In this document: piece after piece, positions 15,835-25,609 of the stretch
Layout: each line of letters begins with the position of its first letter
Numbering within the stretch: position 1 is the stretch's first letter
Source: Promineifilum sp.
GTDB taxonomy: Bacteria > Chloroflexota > Anaerolineae > Promineifilales > Promineifilaceae
Assembly: GCA_018058545.1 (NCBI GenBank)
Contig: JAGOZU010000024.1
Coordinates: 1 to 38,273 of the forward strand
Direction of reading: 5' to 3'
DNA: 38,273 nucleotides
Made by a program: the position numbers and the translations under genes
The notes under the pieces: generated by a model
What the model was told of the DNA's origin: nothing
The model's input: only the letters and a program-made list of their open reading frames with translations
Databases searched by the model: none

Positions 15835-18252
15835 CTACTCATACGCCAACGCTTCCCGAATAGTCAGACGAGCCGCATTCTCGGCCGGCAGCCAGCAAGC
15901 CGCCAACCCGATAAACACTACCAATGCCACCCAACCCAATGCCGCCGCGGCCGAAAAGGCAAAGCTCAACGGACTACCCAGCAGCGAATTGCCCATCACG
16001 CGATCCAGAATGAGCGTCAGCGGCACGGTCAGAATAATCGCCGGCACGCTGCTGATGAGAGCTACGGCCAGCCCCTCCGCCAGCACCAATCGTCGCAGCA
16101 ACGACCGCCCCGCCCCCATGGATCGCAGCACGCCGATCTCCCGCGACCTGTCCAGCACGTTGAGCGCCATCGTGTTGGCCAGACCCAGCCCGCCCACCAG
16201 CGCCGTCAACCCGGCCAACGCCATCAGCAAGACCACCAGCGTATTGAACTGCGCCAGGTAGTTCTCGCGAAGGCTGCCGGCCGTCTCCGCGCGCGCGACG
16301 GGCATGCCCGCGTCCTCAAAGCGGTCGATCAACTCGGCCGCCACCGCCGCTTGCCGTATCGGGTCATCCGCTGTGGGGCCATCCATATAGGCCACCAGAC
16401 GCCCGGCCTGGCCGTCCGTGCCCGTGACCCGCTCGAAATCGGCATAGGGCATGTAGGCCCCGGCCTCGAACGGCCGCAGGCTGATGCCCACCAGTTGCGC
16501 CGTGGTGTCGCGCAGGCCATTGATGCGCAATGACAACTCATCACCGACGGCCGGGGCATGGGTGATCTTCTCGGCCTCGTAGTTGATATAGAGAGGAATG
16601 TCGGGCGGTGCGTCGCTCTCCGTCACCCAATTGAGCCATCGCCCGTCCCGATTGGCAAATACCGCGATCTCGGTCGTCTCCGGCACGCCAAACAGGAGGA
16701 AACTGCTGCCCACACGGCCGTCGAGATAGATGCGACGGGCGTCGGCCACGCCCCAGACTTCGACCCGCGCAACGCCGTCGAGGCCGGCCGCCTCACGCGC
16801 CACATCCTCCGCTGATTCCGGTCCGGCGAAGTCGATCTGCACATCATAAGAGAACTCGCCGACCAGAATCTCGATGGCTTCATAAAGTCCCAGCCGCAGG
16901 CCGAAGGTGGCGATGAACATCGCACCCGCCAGACTGAGCGCCACCAGCGTCAGCACCAGCCGTATCTTGCGTCGTCCCACATTGCGCCAGGCCACCAGAT
17001 ACGGCATATGGGAGGCGAGAAATGAATCCCTCCCGCCCTTCTCTCGTGGCTGGGATTTCATGTCACCGGTCGGGGAAAGCGCCTCGCGAATCGTCAGGCG
17101 CGATGCCGCGAGCACCGGCCCCAGGGCTGCCAATGCCGGAACCAGCAGTGCGCCGGCGATCTGGATCAACAGCGTCGGCCACGGCAGGCCGAACGAGGGA
17201 ATGTCGAAGTTGAGTTGCCCGGCCAGATAGCTCGACTGGAACCAGGCCCCCATCAGACCCAGAGGCACCGCCAGCGCCAAGGCCATCAACCCGAAGAGCA
17301 GCACCATCCGTCCGTATTGCCGCAGCACCAGCCCGCGGCGGCCGCCCAGCGCCTTCAGCACGCCAATCGTCGGCACCTGCTGAGCGATGACGGCCGACAT
17401 GACATTGGTCACCAGGAAGGCGGTCAGCAGCAAGGTCAACCCGCCGAGGATGCCGATCATGAGCAGTCCGGTATCGACGCTGCCTTGCATCAGGTGGACG
17501 CCCGGCTCGGGGATAGCCGCCCGGGTGACGATGACGCCCTCGTCTGCCAGCCATTCGGACACGGCCGTGACGGCCGTCTCCACCGCCGCGCGATCCGGGT
17601 CAGCCGCGCTGACGGTCAGGCGCAACTGGTTATACCCCTTGGGCAGGTCCAGCGCGGCGGCCGTATCCGCGGTCAAATAGCCATACACAACGGGCGACAC
17701 CGTTGTTGGAGCCACGGCCAGGTCGTTGACGAAGCCCGCCACCGTCAATTCGAATGTGTCGCCGCCGATGAGCTGGACGGTGACAGGATCTCCCTGGGCG
17801 ATGCCAAGCACCGGCCCAACCGAGCGCTCCAGCAGCAGCGCCCCTTCAGGTGGGGGAACTTTCGCCCCCGGCTGGCGGTAGAGCGTGCCGATAGTGGCTG
17901 TGTCAAAGTCCGGCAAGACCCACAACTGCATCGGCCGAGTTTCGCCGCCGGGAAGGTCCAGCCGTAGCATCGCTTCCCGACGCAGCTCGGCCCCGGCCAC
18001 TTCTGGCAACTCAGCCACGCGCACGGCCAGCGATTCCTCTACACCGGCACCATTCATCGTGGCCAGATCGAGAATGGCGTGGGCCGGGTTCGTGCCGCGA
18101 TAGCCGTCGCGCAAGTCGCCACGCAGCACGATAAAGCTCGTCGTCGCCACACCCACGGCCGCCGTGCCGATAGCGATAGCCAGCACTACCAGGATTGTGC
18201 GTGATTTATAGAGCCACAAATCACGCAAAGTCTTAAGTCGCAACGTGTTCAT
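15835..18252 (-). CDS. ABC transporter permease with two FtsX domains (MacB/LolC-like)
   Basis: An 805-residue membrane subunit of a type VII, mechanotransmission-type ABC exporter. An N-terminal helix (about 18-40, TILVVLAIAIGTAAVG) is followed by a long extracytoplasmic domain. Then comes a first FtsX core with three helices (about 265-385), a second N-terminal-type helix near 430, another large outer domain, and a second FtsX core (about 690-800) with EIGVLRSMGAGRSLLRRLV and the closing ENAARLTIREALAYE. The paired ATPase gene lies 80 bases upstream. Proteins of this group move lipids, lipoproteins, peptides or antibiotics out of the membrane. The substrate is not evident. The ATG at 18252 has no clear ribosome-binding site and follows a 13-base tandem repeat. 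Confidence 0.9.
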   Translation of the reverse strand: MNTLRLKTLRDLWLYKSRTILVVLAIAIGTAAVGVATTSFIVLRGDLRDGYRGTNPAHAILDLATMNGAGVEESLAVRVAELPEVAGAELRREAMLRLDLPGGETRPMQLWVLPDFDTATIGTLYRQPGAKVPPPEGALLLERSVGPVLGIAQGDPVTVQLIGGDTFELTVAGFVNDLAVAPTTVSPVVYGYLTADTAAALDLPKGYNQLRLTVSAADPDRAAVETAVTAVSEWLADEGVIVTRAAIPEPGVHLMQGSVDTGLLMIGILGGLTLLLTAFLVTNVMSAVIAQQVPTIGVLKALGGRRGLVLRQYGRMVLLFGLMALALAVPLGLMGAWFQSSYLAGQLNFDIPSFGLPWPTLLIQIAGALLVPALAALGPVLAASRLTIREALSPTGDMKSQPREKGGRDSFLASHMPYLVAWRNVGRRKIRLVLTLVALSLAGAMFIATFGLRLGLYEAIEILVGEFSYDVQIDFAGPESAEDVAREAAGLDGVARVEVWGVADARRIYLDGRVGSSFLLFGVPETTEIAVFANRDGRWLNWVTESDAPPDIPLYINYEAEKITHAPAVGDELSLRINGLRDTTAQLVGISLRPFEAGAYMPYADFERVTGTDGQAGRLVAYMDGPTADDPIRQAAVAAELIDRFEDAGMPVARAETAGSLRENYLAQFNTLVVLLMALAGLTALVGGLGLANTMALNVLDRSREIGVLRSMGAGRSLLRRLVLAEGLAVALISSVPAIILTVPLTLILDRVMGNSLLGSPLSFAFSAAAALGWVALVVFIGLAACWLPAENAARLTIREALAYE

Positions 18253-18260
18253 TGATCAAT

Positions 18261-18286
18261 AACGAAGGGCATTAACGAAGGGCATT
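18261..18286. repeat. 13-bp perfect tandem duplication upstream of the permease start
   Basis: AACGAAGGGCATT occurs twice in a row (18261-18273 and 18274-18286) in the 80-base gap between the ATPase and permease genes, nine bases before the permease start codon. It may be a slippage product. Its position could change translation of the permease relative to the ATPase. Confidence 0.8.
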
Positions 18287-18332
18287 CGACGGTGGACACT
18301 CCCGATCTTGCTCATCCAGTATCCTCGACAAG

Positions 18333-19451
18333 TTAATCGACCTGGCTCTGTCGCCGGCGCAGGTCGATGATGTCCTGCAGCTCGTCGCGCAACGAGGGTG
18401 ACTCGTTCACCAGCCAATCGAAGGTCGTCCGGTCGAGCGCCGCCACGACGGCCGTCGAATCGGTGGCTGCGCGCACCGTGGCTTGTCGCGGCCGGCGGCC
18501 GACAAGAGCCATCTCGCCGAAATATTGACCCGCCCCCAATCGATCCACCAGAATTTGACGCCCGTCGGGATGCTCCACAAACACATCGACCCGGCCGTCA
18601 GTCAGGATATAAAACTTGTCGCCCGGCTCCCCCTGCCGCACGATAGTGCTGCCCGGCTCAAAGGTTGTCGGGGCCACCCGGCGTTGCACCTCGGCCAGCT
18701 GATCGTAGTTCAGGACGGCCAGCGCCCGGACGACGTGCTCGTTGACCACCTCGCCGTCGGCGATCATCACCGAGCGGTGGGTACGGGCGGCGCGGGCTTC
18801 GTCATGGGTGACCATGATAATGGTTTTGCCCCCCGCCACCAGTCGCTCGAACAGGTTAAAGATACTCTCGGCCGTGCGTGAGTCGAGATTGCCGGTCGGC
18901 TCATCGGCGATGATCAGGCCGGGGTCATTGGCCAGCGCGCGGGCGATGGCGACACGCTGCTGCTGCCCACCGGAGACGGCCGCGGGCAATTTATTCGCCT
19001 GCCCGACCATCTCCACCGTCTCCAGCAACTGCATGGCCCGCTCGCGCCGCTCAGCCGGGCGATAGAGGCGGTTGATGTCCATCGGCAACATCACGTTCTC
19101 CACCAGCGTCAGCGTCGGCAAAAGCTGAAAAAACTGAAAAACGATGCCCATATGGCGGCCGCGCCAGATGGCCATCTGTTCCTCGTCATAGGTATGCAGC
19201 GGATCGCCGCCGACGAAGATCTCGCCGCTGGTCGGCCGGTCGATGCCGGTGATCAGGTTGATGAGCGTCGACTTGCCACTGCCCGACTTGCCGATGACGG
19301 ACACAAATTCGCCGCGATTGACTCGCAGGTCGATGCCCTTCAGCGCGGGGAACTCCCCGGCCGGTGTGCGATACACCTTGATCAAACGGCGAGCGTCGAC
19401 GTAGGGGGAAGAAGCAGGGGACGGGGATGAATCGTTGTTATTCGTAGGCAT
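18333..19451 (-). CDS. ABC exporter ATPase fused to a cyclic-nucleotide-binding domain
   Basis: The first ~230 residues are a LolD/MacB-type ATPase. It has Walker [10 protein letters not shown], the Q-loop [16 protein letters not shown], the signature [14 protein letters not shown], Walker [10 protein letters not shown] and the switch His in VTHD. After a short linker the last ~125 residues form a CRP-like cNMP-binding barrel ([20 protein letters not shown], then [18 protein letters not shown]). The Glu of FGE and the Arg of RQATVRA are the positions that bind the cyclic phosphate in CRP, so ligand binding is possible. I chose the ATG at 19451. A TTG at 19493 would add 14 residues but lacks support. 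It is probably cotranscribed with the permease downstream. The fusion suggests that export is gated by cAMP or a related nucleotide, which is inference. Confidence 0.9.
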   Translation of the reverse strand: MPTNNNDSSPSPASSPYVDARRLIKVYRTPAGEFPALKGIDLRVNRGEFVSVIGKSGSGKSTLINLITGIDRPTSGEIFVGGDPLHTYDEEQMAIWRGRHMGIVFQFFQLLPTLTLVENVMLPMDINRLYRPAERRERAMQLLETVEMVGQANKLPAAVSGGQQQRVAIARALANDPGLIIADEPTGNLDSRTAESIFNLFERLVAGGKTIIMVTHDEARAARTHRSVMIADGEVVNEHVVRALAVLNYDQLAEVQRRVAPTTFEPGSTIVRQGEPGDKFYILTDGRVDVFVEHPDGRQILVDRLGAGQYFGEMALVGRRPRQATVRAATDSTAVVAALDRTTFDWLVNESPSLRDELQDIIDLRRRQSQVD

Positions 19452-19611
19452 GATTACTCGCAACTCGGTATTGGCGAGGAAGAGATTAGCCAATAACGTC
19501 CGCTTTGGCTACTGATTGTGCCGAGAGTGATGGAGCCATTGCCAAGCCGGCAGCTTGCTGAGGAGGTTCCGGCAGCGCATTGGCCGCGCGATCCTTGCCG
19601 GAGGGGTTATA

Positions 19612-20046
19612 ATGATTGATATGAGTGATGAACTACCCGACGGCGCGATCCGGATCGTGGAACACACGGCCGATTGGGCGTTGCTGGTGCGCGGCCGCGA
19701 TCTGGCCGAACTGTTTCGTCACGCGGCCATCGGCCTGGCGCGCCTGTTGGCGGGCGACCTCGCGGCCGTGCCCCGAGACATGCAACGCGAGATACAACTT
19801 GAGGCCTACGACGCCGAAGGGTTGCTGGTCGAGTGGCTCGGCGAACTGGCCTATTGGGCCGAGCGGGAAGGGCTTGCCTTTCCCCTGATCGAACATCTGG
19901 AGGTAGCGCCCGACAGGCTCACAGGGCGAGTGCGCGGCGGCCGCGCTCCCGAACTGCAGAAACATATCAAGGCCGTGACCTACCATGATCTGGCAATCCG
20001 CGAGCAGGACGGTAAACTCGAAGTGACCATTGTGTTCGATGTCTGA
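19612..20046 (+). CDS. Archease, RtcB-activating protein
   Basis: Archease helps the RNA ligase RtcB to be guanylated and to turn over. The 144-residue protein has the family layout: [19 protein letters not shown] near the N-terminus with the metal-binding Asp, [12 protein letters not shown] in the middle, and the C-terminal [10 protein letters not shown] followed by VTIVFDV. The ATG at 19612 is favoured because GGAGGGG lies seven bases upstream. The frame is open further back, to 19555, but without a site. An ATG at 19621 is an alternative. The rtcB gene starts 29 bases downstream, a common archease-rtcB pairing that strongly supports the call. Confidence 0.92.
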   Translation: MIDMSDELPDGAIRIVEHTADWALLVRGRDLAELFRHAAIGLARLLAGDLAAVPRDMQREIQLEAYDAEGLLVEWLGELAYWAEREGLAFPLIEHLEVAPDRLTGRVRGGRAPELQKHIKAVTYHDLAIREQDGKLEVTIVFDV

Positions 20047-20075
20047 CCTTCTGCCGACCCACCCCGGAGGATATT

Positions 20076-21524
<1,449 letters not shown>

Positions 21525-21539
21525 GGTCTCCGAGTCGCC

Positions 21540-22658
21540 ATGTCCGCAAGCAAACCCGCTCCGAAATCCGCACTTGACCGGATCATCCGCCTATCGTCCG
21601 GGCTGCGGCGGCCGCCATCGAACGTTTCGCCGCAGAAAATCCTCATCATGCAGCCATGCTGCCTGGGCCAGGTGATGCAGACCACTCCCCTGCTGGCCGC
21701 GCTGAGCGAAGGGTTCCCGGAGGCGCGCATCGACTGGGCGGTCAGCGATTGGGCCATGCCAGCCATCGGCGTCAACCCACGCCTCACCCGCATTATCCAC
21801 ACCGGCGCGGGCAGCCCCGACAATTGCAGTCGGGAAGAGCTTCGTGCCCTCATTGACAAACTCCGCGCCGGAGGATATGACGCCTGCTTCGTCCCCTCCC
21901 AATCGAACAAGACGAAACAGGCGGCCCTTCAGGCGGATATTCCACGGGTCTTCGGGTTTAACGGCGGCCGCAAAATGAAAGAGCCGGCCACCATCGAACG
22001 ACTCACGGCTCGTCGCTTTCTGTCCCTTGCCACTGCCGCCGGGGTCGATCCATCGATCATCGACAGCGTGGAGATGGAATTCGAGCCACCGGACGTCGAT
22101 CGGGCCAAAATCGCTCGCCGGTTGGTGGAGGAGCTTGACTGGCTGGGCAACACGCCGCTGGTCATACTGCATCCGGGTGGGGGCGATAACCCTGACCGGA
22201 TGGCTCTCGACAAGCGTTGGCCTGCCCAGCGGTTTGCCCGTCTGGCGAACCACCTGACGCGAACCTATGGCGCGCATGTGATTGTAGCCGGCACGGCCGA
22301 GGAGCGAGCGGTGGCCGAACAGGTCGTGGGCATGATCGCCTTTCCGGTTACCAATCTGGCCGGACAATTAGGCTTGGGCGAGTTGGGAGCGTTATGCGAA
22401 CTGGCCGATCTCTATGTGGGCAACGACGCCGGTTCGACCTGCGTCGCCGCGGCCACCGGCTGCCCGACATTGGCGATCTACGGCCCCACCGATCCGGCCG
22501 TCTACGGCCCCTACATGGTCAACGGCCGCGTCCGGACGTTATGGAAGCCCTATGAGGGAGCGTTCAACTGGGCCGCCGGGGTATCTGTGGCCGAGGCGTG
22601 CGCGGCGGCCGACAAACTGATGACCGAACCGGCGCGATTGGCAACTACGATCGCTTAA
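21540..22658 (+). CDS. Family 9 glycosyltransferase (heptosyltransferase-like)
   Basis: A 372-residue GT9 protein of the ADP-heptose:LPS heptosyltransferase type. It has KILIMQPCCLGQVMQTTPLLAAL near the start, VILHPGGG in the middle, DKRWPAQRFARLANHL, and the donor-site segment LYVGNDAGSTCVAAATGCPTLAIYGPTDP near residue 290. It lacks a transmembrane segment and would work at the inner face of the membrane. GT9 enzymes also occur in bacteria without classical LPS, where they decorate other envelope glycans. It starts 15 bases after rtcB, but the functional link to RNA repair is unclear. Its stop codon overlaps that of the convergent translin-like gene. Confidence 0.87.
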   Translation: MSASKPAPKSALDRIIRLSSGLRRPPSNVSPQKILIMQPCCLGQVMQTTPLLAALSEGFPEARIDWAVSDWAMPAIGVNPRLTRIIHTGAGSPDNCSREELRALIDKLRAGGYDACFVPSQSNKTKQAALQADIPRVFGFNGGRKMKEPATIERLTARRFLSLATAAGVDPSIIDSVEMEFEPPDVDRAKIARRLVEELDWLGNTPLVILHPGGGDNPDRMALDKRWPAQRFARLANHLTRTYGAHVIVAGTAEERAVAEQVVGMIAFPVTNLAGQLGLGELGALCELADLYVGNDAGSTCVAAATGCPTLAIYGPTDPAVYGPYMVNGRVRTLWKPYEGAFNWAAGVSVAEACAAADKLMTEPARLATTIA

Positions 22659-23299
22659 GGCTTGTCGCCCTCGGCCAGCTTCCCCTCCAGGGATTTCAGC
22701 GCCGCTTCCAGTTGCGCGCTGCGATAGCTGTTGGCAAGATCGCCGTTGGTCCGCTCGAAAACCGCCCGCAGCGCATCCGTCCGGCGGCGCAACCCCCCGG
22801 TGATCTGATCGGCAAAGTCAAAAGTTACCAGCGTGCTATAGATGAGGTCCATGGCGTCCAACAGGCGCTCGGCTTCGGGCATCTGCCCCTTGCGCATCAG
22901 GTCGAGGATGCGGCGGCGCAGTTCGCTGGCAGCCTCGGCCAGCCCGTTCAACCACGTGTTAGGCTCCGACCCCAATTCTTCCGGCGGGGGCAGCGGCCGA
23001 TTGCGAACCAGCGCATAGACGAGATTGGCCTCGACGAACTCCTTCACCGCATCCTGGGTATAACCGGCGAAGTAAAGCTCCGCGTAATTGCGCACGCCCC
23101 CGACGAGGTCTTCGGTGGCCTGGCGCGCCTCGGCCAGCAACGATTCGGCCGCCGGCCACTCCTCGCGGTGTATGGCGCGAATAGATCGGGCGCACAGCGC
23201 GATGAGGCTGCGCGACCGCTGATAGGCCAGGTCACGCGCGCCGTCGACCTGTTCCATGTAGCGTCGAATCGTTTCGGCCGTAACCTCAAGTTCGTCCAT
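22655..23299 (-). CDS. Translin family protein
   Basis: About 214 residues, predicted to be almost entirely alpha-helical, with the translin pattern. It has RSIRAIHREEWPAAESLLAEA near the N-terminus, YAELYFAGYTQDAVKEFVEA, then GLAEAASELRRRILDLMRKG, AERLLDAMDLIYSTLVTFD and a C-terminal helix ending with Glu-Arg-Thr-Asn-Gly-Asp-Leu. Translins are octameric nucleic-acid-binding proteins. Archaeal and eukaryotic members are linked to RNA binding and cleavage. The start could be the ATG at 23299 or at 23311, and both overlap the end of the DUF3467 gene, so translation is coupled. The frame extends to 23443 but that part is antisense-like and out of character. The role in bacteria is not established. 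The gene closes a sugar-uptake operon. Confidence 0.78.
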   Translation of the reverse strand: MDELEVTAETIRRYMEQVDGARDLAYQRSRSLIALCARSIRAIHREEWPAAESLLAEARQATEDLVGGVRNYAELYFAGYTQDAVKEFVEANLVYALVRNRPLPPPEELGSEPNTWLNGLAEAASELRRRILDLMRKGQMPEAERLLDAMDLIYSTLVTFDFADQITGGLRRRTDALRAVFERTNGDLANSYRSAQLEAALKSLEGKLAEGDKP

Positions 23300-23651
23300 C
23301 GCCCTTCTCATCGTCGGATTCGCTCTCGCCACTCTCTCCTGAAAAACGGAAGAAGTTATCGGCCAGGTTGGGGCGCGGGTGCGGCAGGCGAATCTCGCCG
23401 AACTGATTCTCAAAGTTGGCCAGGTTTTGGCCCAGAGCCGCATGCAGCAGCTTGGCGTGGATAGGACTCATAATGATCCGCGCCGCGACGGCTCCGCGGG
23501 GGGTGCGCGGCAGCACCTGGGCGAAGTCGACCACGATCTCGGCCGGCGTGTAGTTGATGAACGCCAGGTTGGCGTAGATCGGTTTCAGATCTTTGGGCAG
23601 GTCGATGGTGATGCGAGTCTGTTTGGGTTGTTCGTGTGTATTTTCAGTCAT
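23286..23651 (-). CDS. DUF3467 domain protein
   Basis: A 121-residue cytoplasmic protein matching DUF3467 throughout. It has DLKPIYANLAFINYTPAEIVVDFAQVLPRTP in the first half, then ARIIMSPIHAKLLHAALGQNLANFENQFGEI. The tail is acidic and probably disordered (ESGESESDDEKGDG). The start at 23651 has a CAGGGA ribosome-binding site. The gene overlaps the downstream translin start and lies 34 bases after the MalG-like permease gene. The biochemical function is unknown. Its tight coupling to translin suggests the two products act together, possibly on RNA, but this is inference. Confidence 0.82.
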   Translation of the reverse strand: MTENTHEQPKQTRITIDLPKDLKPIYANLAFINYTPAEIVVDFAQVLPRTPRGAVAARIIMSPIHAKLLHAALGQNLANFENQFGEIRLPHPRPNLADNFFRFSGESGESESDDEKGDGRT

Positions 23652-23684
23652 TCATTATCCCTGATGCTTGCCGCCACAGGCCGT

Positions 23685-24539
23685 TTAGCCCTTCACGGAG
23701 CCGGCCAGCAGTCCGCGAATGAAGTAGCGGCCCATGACGATGTAGACGATTAGCGTCGGAATGGCGGCGATGATAGCCCCGGCCATGATCATGTTCCATT
23801 CCTGAATCTGGCTTCCCGACAGGTTACGCAAGGCTACCGTGATAGGCTGCGATTCCGGCTTCTGCAGCGTGGTCACCGCAAAGAGAAATTCGTTCCAGAT
23901 ATTGGTGAATTGCCAGATGATGACGACCACGAATCCCGGCAGCGACAGGGGAAACAGGATATGACGATAGATCCCGAAGAACCCCGCGCCGTCGATGCGC
24001 GAAGCCTCGATCATTTCGTTGGGCACTTCGGAGTAGTAGTTGCGGAAGATAAGCGTCGTGATCGGGATTCCATAGACGACATGGATCAGCACCAGGCCCG
24101 CCAAGGTACCGCCTATTCCGATTCGCGACAGGGTGATCGTCAGCGGCACAAGGACAGATTGATAGGGAATGAACATGCCGAACAGCATCAGCGGGAAGAT
24201 GATATTGGAGCCGGGGAATTTCCACTTCGACAGCACATAGCCGTTCATCGACCCGAGCATGGCCGACAGGATCGTCGCCGGGATGGTCAGCTTGAAGCTG
24301 TTCATCAGATTGGGGCCCAGGCCGCGCAATCCTTTCGCGGGGATACCCGACCAGGCCGCGCGAAAACTCTCCAGATTGATCCCCTGAGGCAGGCTCCACA
24401 TTCGTGACAGGTCCTGCACCTCGGCAAAGGTCTTGAAACTGCTGCTCAACAAGACATAGACCGGGATCATGAAGATCAGGGCGAAAAGGACCAGCAATAG
24501 ATAGACGGCAAAACGAGCGGGATTAAAGCGCATGGTCAT
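23685..24539 (-). CDS. Carbohydrate ABC transporter permease, MalG type
   Basis: A 284-residue inner-membrane permease with six predicted helices. The cytoplasmic EAA loop, [20 protein letters not shown] near residue 180, docks the ATPase. It matches the second permease of the CUT1 family of oligosaccharide importers. Its start overlaps the stop of the MalF-like gene by four bases (24536-24539), so the two subunits are made together. The ATPase is not encoded nearby and is probably a shared MsiK/UgpC-type protein. Genomic context points to amino-sugar oligosaccharides as the substrate. Confidence 0.94.
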   Translation of the reverse strand: MTMRFNPARFAVYLLLVLFALIFMIPVYVLLSSSFKTFAEVQDLSRMWSLPQGINLESFRAAWSGIPAKGLRGLGPNLMNSFKLTIPATILSAMLGSMNGYVLSKWKFPGSNIIFPLMLFGMFIPYQSVLVPLTITLSRIGIGGTLAGLVLIHVVYGIPITTLIFRNYYSEVPNEMIEASRIDGAGFFGIYRHILFPLSLPGFVVVIIWQFTNIWNEFLFAVTTLQKPESQPITVALRNLSGSQIQEWNMIMAGAIIAAIPTLIVYIVMGRYFIRGLLAGSVKG

Positions 24540-25474
24540 ATCTCGGTCTCCTGGCGGAAGCTGTAGATGAGGTAGGGGACGATGACAAACGCGACCATGA
24601 TGAGCATGATGACGGAGATCGCGGCTCCCTGGGAGTAATGGTTACCCTGGAAGGTCGTCTCGAACATGAAGATGCCGGGCACATCGGTGGCGAAGGCCGG
24701 GCCTTTGCCGGTCATGGTATAGATGAGGTCGAATATTTTGAGGGAGATGTGACCCAGGATGATGAGGGCGCTGAAGGTGATCGGCCGCAACAAGGGCATG
24801 ATGATCAGCCGGTACACCTGAAAATTGGTGGCCCCATCAACCCGGCCGGCCTCGCGCAACTCATCGGGTATGGCTCGCAAGCCGGCCAGATACATGGCCA
24901 TGGTATAGCCGGTCATCTGCCAGGCGGCGGCGATAATGACCGGGATAAGGGCGATATGGAACGGCCCGATGCTGGTCGGATCGGTATACCAGCCCCACTT
25001 CAGATTCTCCAGACCAAAGGTTCCCAAGAGCGCGTTGACGCCTCTCGGCCGCGACGCCGTGCCGGGAGCAAAGATCCACTGCCAGACGACGCCGGTGACG
25101 ACGAAGGAGATGGCCATCGGAAACAGATAGATGGTGCGGAAGATCCCCTCACCCTTCACCTTTTGGTCGAGAAGAATGGCCAGCAGGAGACCTACGCCCA
25201 CGCATATCAGCAGGAAGAAGATGGTGAAGAACAGCGTGTTCCACAGGCCTGTGTTGAAACGAATGGCCGAAATGCCGCCAATCTCTTTGGAAAAGAGAGC
25301 CTTGTAATTCGCCAGACCCACAAAGGTGTAATCCGGCGCGATTCCATCCCATTTTGAAACGGAGACAAGCCCTGTCCAGGCGATAAATCCATAGACAAAG
25401 ATAGCGATGAGAATGATGGACGGCAGAAGCATCAGAAAGGCGATCCAGCGCTCATGGCGCGTCTGGGAATCCAT
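24536..25474 (-). CDS. Carbohydrate ABC transporter permease, MalF/UgpA type
   Basis: A 312-residue membrane protein with six helices. A first helix at about 12-35 ([20 protein letters not shown]) is followed by a periplasm-side loop. The EAA motif, [20 protein letters not shown], is near residue 215. It pairs with the MalG-type permease that overlaps its 3' end. The ATG at 25474 follows a GAGGTG ribosome-binding site. A terminator stem-loop lies between this gene and the substrate-binding protein gene upstream, so permeases should be made at a lower level than the binding protein. Confidence 0.94.
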   Translation of the reverse strand: MDSQTRHERWIAFLMLLPSIILIAIFVYGFIAWTGLVSVSKWDGIAPDYTFVGLANYKALFSKEIGGISAIRFNTGLWNTLFFTIFFLLICVGVGLLLAILLDQKVKGEGIFRTIYLFPMAISFVVTGVVWQWIFAPGTASRPRGVNALLGTFGLENLKWGWYTDPTSIGPFHIALIPVIIAAAWQMTGYTMAMYLAGLRAIPDELREAGRVDGATNFQVYRLIIMPLLRPITFSALIILGHISLKIFDLIYTMTGKGPAFATDVPGIFMFETTFQGNHYSQGAAISVIMLIMVAFVIVPYLIYSFRQETEI

Positions 25475-25556
25475 ATTGTCACCTCGCAGCTAATATTGGA
25501 CGGCAATGGGGAACATGCTGAATGGTATCACGAAACTAATAATTGCATAACATATT

Positions 25557-25590
25557 AAAAAGAGCGCCGCCGGATTGCTCGCGGCGGCGC
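25557..25590 (-). terminator. Rho-independent terminator or attenuating stem-loop after the first binding-protein gene
   Basis: GCGCCGCCG (25564-25572) and CGGCGGCGC (25582-25590) form a perfect nine-pair GC stem with a nine-base loop. Read on the minus strand the stem is followed by CTCTTTTTAATA, giving a five-T run. It begins 19 bases after the stop codon of the binding-protein gene. Partial read-through would set the high binding-protein to permease ratio common in such operons. Confidence 0.85.
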
Positions 25591-25609
25591 CCTTCTCACC
25601 TGTCAGCGT

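Noticed and set aside
19608-19613. TATAAT as the -10 box of a leaderless archease message
   Set aside because: There is no -35 at any usual distance, and the box overlaps the ATG that has a good ribosome-binding site, so it is probably chance.
23300-23443. N-terminal extension of the translin-like protein
   Set aside because: It lies entirely inside the DUF3467 gene in another frame and has shadow-like composition.
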